Shown here in pieces: positions 17,462 through 18,565 of a DNA stretch of 18,565 bases; the first letter of the stretch is position 1; every line of letters begins with the position of its first letter. The stretch is taken from NCBI GenBank assembly GCA_030621255.1, contig JAUXHZ010000001.1, forward strand, positions 1 to 18,565, in the 5' to 3' direction. Made by a program: the position numbers and the translations under genes. The notes below the pieces were generated by a model, which saw only the letters and a list, made by a program, of their open reading frames with translations, had not been told where the DNA came from and ran no database searches. The DNA comes from Candidatus Latescibacterota bacterium. GTDB taxonomy: Bacteria > Krumholzibacteriota > Krumholzibacteriia > Krumholzibacteriales > WJIX01.

Positions 17462-17671
17462 ATGCAGAATCTGAATTACAAATGCCCCAAGTGTGGAAAC
17501 ACTTCATATGAAACGGGGGAAATACGCGCCACCGGTGGATTTTTAAGCAAGATCTTTGACGTCCAAACCAATAAATTTACGACTCTCGTCTGCTCCAGGT
17601 GCAAATACACTGAATTTTTCAAAGCGGATAGCAGCATGCTCGGCAATATTTTTGATTTTTTTACAGACTGA
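17462..17671 (+). CDS. Small zinc-ribbon nucleic-acid-binding-like protein
   Basis: A 69-residue protein with two CxxC pairs, Cys8/Cys11 (YKCPKCGN) and Cys44/Cys47 (VCSRCKYTEF), that should bind one zinc ion. The middle ATGGFLSKIFDVQTNKFTT and the tail LGNIFDFFTD match, from memory, the family 'nucleic-acid-binding protein containing a Zn-ribbon' (zinc_ribbon_13, PF09855). It is cytoplasmic, with no signal peptide. Members occur widely in bacteria as stand-alone small genes of unproven role. The AAAGGA ribosome binding site and a good promoter upstream support the start. It is transcribed away from secDF and shows no operon partner except possibly the repeat protein 160 bp downstream. Confidence 0.9.
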   Translation: MQNLNYKCPKCGNTSYETGEIRATGGFLSKIFDVQTNKFTTLVCSRCKYTEFFKADSSMLGNIFDFFTD

Positions 17672-17740
17672 AAATTTGTAACTTGCGGCAGTGATAGTGT
17701 GCCGCCCTAACGGCCTGCCGGGTTAAAAAATTTGTAACTT
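17671..17740. repeat. Hairpin element framed by a perfect 14-bp direct repeat
   Basis: AAAATTTGTAACTT occurs exactly at 17671-17684 and again at 17727-17740, 56 bp apart. The 42 bp between them hold two mutually exclusive stems: GCGGCA (17685-17690) with TGCCGC (17700-17705), or CGGCAG (17686-17691) with CTGCCG (17715-17720). The second pair lies near the ends of the insert like small terminal inverted repeats. The first copy overlaps the last base of the zinc-ribbon stop codon. It could be a small mobile or REP-like element, or an RNA structure at the end of the zinc-ribbon transcript. There is no T-run after either stem, so a standard terminator is unlikely. Confidence 0.5.
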
Positions 17741-17831
17741 TAGAGCTGTTTTATTCGTAAAGTAACATGTCTTCCCATACCGTCAGGGTCGCAGTTGCTA
17801 TTTGTCTCTATTTCGTAAAGGAGCAGGCCTA

Positions 17832-18565
17832 ATGAAAATATTTTTAATAGCAGCTCTTCTTCTTGTTGCAACGTCCCCTCTTTTAGCTGCGCTACCGGGT
17901 GCTCCGGAGTGCGCAGATAAACCTCCCGCTGCAAGTCTTGACCTCGCGATAAACAATTACGGCATCAGCTTCGGAAATTCCCGCGGGATAAAAGGTTTTC
18001 GTCTTAACTTCAGGGATGAGTGCGTAGAAAAAGTTCTGGGCGTTAATCTGACACTTTGGAAACCCGGCAAAAACCCGCATGCTGTATTCAAGGGGCTTTC
18101 AGCCGGCCTATACGGCCCCGCGGCAGATGAACTTCACTTTCTGTCAATCGGAATGGTTCATGTAAAAGCAGCTTCTCGTATTTCAGGCATATCAATTGGG
18201 GGAGTCCTCATTGAAAGCGGAGGGGAAATAAACGGACTGGCTCTTTCCGGGATCGGAACTGTAGCCGACGGTAATCTCCGGGGCATAGCAATCGGAGGGC
18301 TGGCTAATGTTATCGACGGAAACTGCAGCGGCATTACAGCGGGCGGACTGGCAAATGTCACCGATGGAGACTTTAGCGGCATAGCAATCGGAGGGCTGGC
18401 TAATGTTATAGACGGGAACTGCAGCGGCATTACAGCGGGCGGACTGGCAAATGTCACTGATGGAAACTTTAGCGGCATCTCGATTGGCGGGTTGGCTAAT
18501 GTTATAGACGGGAACTGCAGCGGTATCACGGCGGGCGGACTGGCAAATGTCACTGATGGAAACTT
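17832..18565 (+). CDS. Exported 16-residue-repeat surface-type protein, cut by the right window edge
   Basis: Reading from ATG 17832 gives 244 codons with no stop before the window edge. AAAGGAG (17817-17823) lies eight bases upstream. Residues 1-20 are a signal peptide (MKIFLIAALLLVATSPLLAA). A non-repeated region (about 30-87) with NYGISFGNSRGIKGFRLNF and VNLTLWKPGKN precedes the repeats. From residue 88 the chain follows a 16-residue period, at first degenerate (FLSIG at 103, GISIGG at 119, GLALSG at 135) and then regular from 151. There, units of type GIAIGGLANVIDGNCS alternate with GITAGGLANVTDGNFS. Such glycine-rich, regularly hydrophobic repeats suggest a beta-solenoid exposed on the cell surface. 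The pattern recalls the surface-repeat proteins named LA_2272 in Leptospira and similar FCB proteins, from memory. The C-terminus and total repeat number are unseen. Confidence 0.85.
   Translation, partial: MKIFLIAALLLVATSPLLAALPGAPECADKPPAASLDLAINNYGISFGNSRGIKGFRLNFRDECVEKVLGVNLTLWKPGKNPHAVFKGLSAGLYGPAADELHFLSIGMVHVKAASRISGISIGGVLIESGGEINGLALSGIGTVADGNLRGIAIGGLANVIDGNCSGITAGGLANVTDGDFSGIAIGGLANVIDGNCSGITAGGLANVTDGNFSGISIGGLANVIDGNCSGITAGGLANVTDGN
18282..18565 (+). repeat. 96-bp tandem DNA repeat inside the repeat-protein gene
   Basis: Copies begin at 18282, 18378 and 18474, exactly 96 bp apart; the third is cut at 92 bp by the window edge. Copies 1 and 2 differ at only four positions, three of them silent. 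Copy 3 differs from copy 2 at nine of 92. Each 96-bp copy encodes two 16-residue protein units. The strong DNA-level identity points to recent expansion or gene conversion. Confidence 0.95.

Noticed and set aside
17754..17820. Repeated word TTCGTAAAG at 17754-17762 and 17812-17820
   Set aside because: Nine bases only, and the second copy includes the ribosome binding site of the next gene; chance is a sufficient explanation.
17740..18080. Two short minus-strand frames near the start of the repeat protein
   Set aside because: They lie antisense to or just before the plus-strand gene, have no good ribosome binding site, and show no recognisable protein features.
18158..18553. 131-residue open frame on the minus strand with regular repeats
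   Set aside because: It is the antisense shadow of the 96-bp tandem repeat in the plus-strand repeat protein. That plus-strand gene has a signal peptide and a ribosome binding site; this frame has neither.

Overview
The window reads as a chromosomal segment of a diderm (Gram-negative type) bacterium, most likely from the Fibrobacterota-Chlorobiota-Bacteroidota (FCB) side of the tree or a related candidate phylum such as Krumholzibacteriota, Latescibacterota, Zixibacteria or Gemmatimonadota. This is inferred from gene content. Separate secD and secF genes, a DUF4159 protein, a DUF4175-type coiled-coil membrane protein, and a secreted protein of the kind often labelled 'asparagine synthetase B' in Bacteroidota genomes all occur together. 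There are also a lipoprotein with a clear lipobox and a beta-barrel-like protein ending in an aromatic-R-L tail. No rRNA, tRNA, CRISPR array, transposase or phage gene was seen.

Layout, left to right. (1) 1-124: the start of a minus-strand gene with a very strong ribosome binding site, cut by the window edge, with a perfect dyad in its upstream region. (2) 211-249: a rho-independent terminator closing a two-gene minus-strand unit, an exported barrel-like protein (846-1661) followed by a lipoprotein (279-839). A TTGACA/TATAGT promoter at 1705-1732 drives this unit. (3) 1794-14073: five tightly packed minus-strand genes, transcribed right to left. They encode a giant NtrY-like sensor histidine kinase, a DUF4159 protein, a DUF4175-type coiled-coil protein, a TPR protein, and a secreted protein with a glutamine-amidotransferase-like elbow. 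Junctions are 5-bp, about 30-bp and 4-bp-overlap contacts. (4) 14153-17086: secF and secD, also minus strand, with secD first; no terminator separates them from the kinase operon. (5) 17087-17461: a divergent intergenic region with one promoter candidate in each direction. (6) 17462-17671, plus strand: a 69-residue zinc-ribbon protein. (7) 17671-17740: a hairpin element framed by a perfect 14-bp direct repeat. (8) 17832 to the right edge, plus strand: an exported protein built from 16-residue glycine-rich repeats, encoded by a nearly identical 96-bp tandem DNA repeat and still open at the edge.

How the genes may work together. SecDF is the membrane-embedded helper that pulls proteins through the Sec channel using the proton motive force. 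Every protein of the downstream operon appears exported or membrane-bound, apart from the kinase catalytic domains, so the unit plausibly handles envelope sensing and assembly. The kinase has an unusually large membrane and periplasmic part and no response regulator lies beside it. The DUF4159/DUF4175 pair in other genomes commonly sits near MoxR/DUF58/BatA genes; none of those is present here. The least explained items are the operon as a functional unit, the repeat protein at the right edge, and the small repeat-framed hairpin before it.
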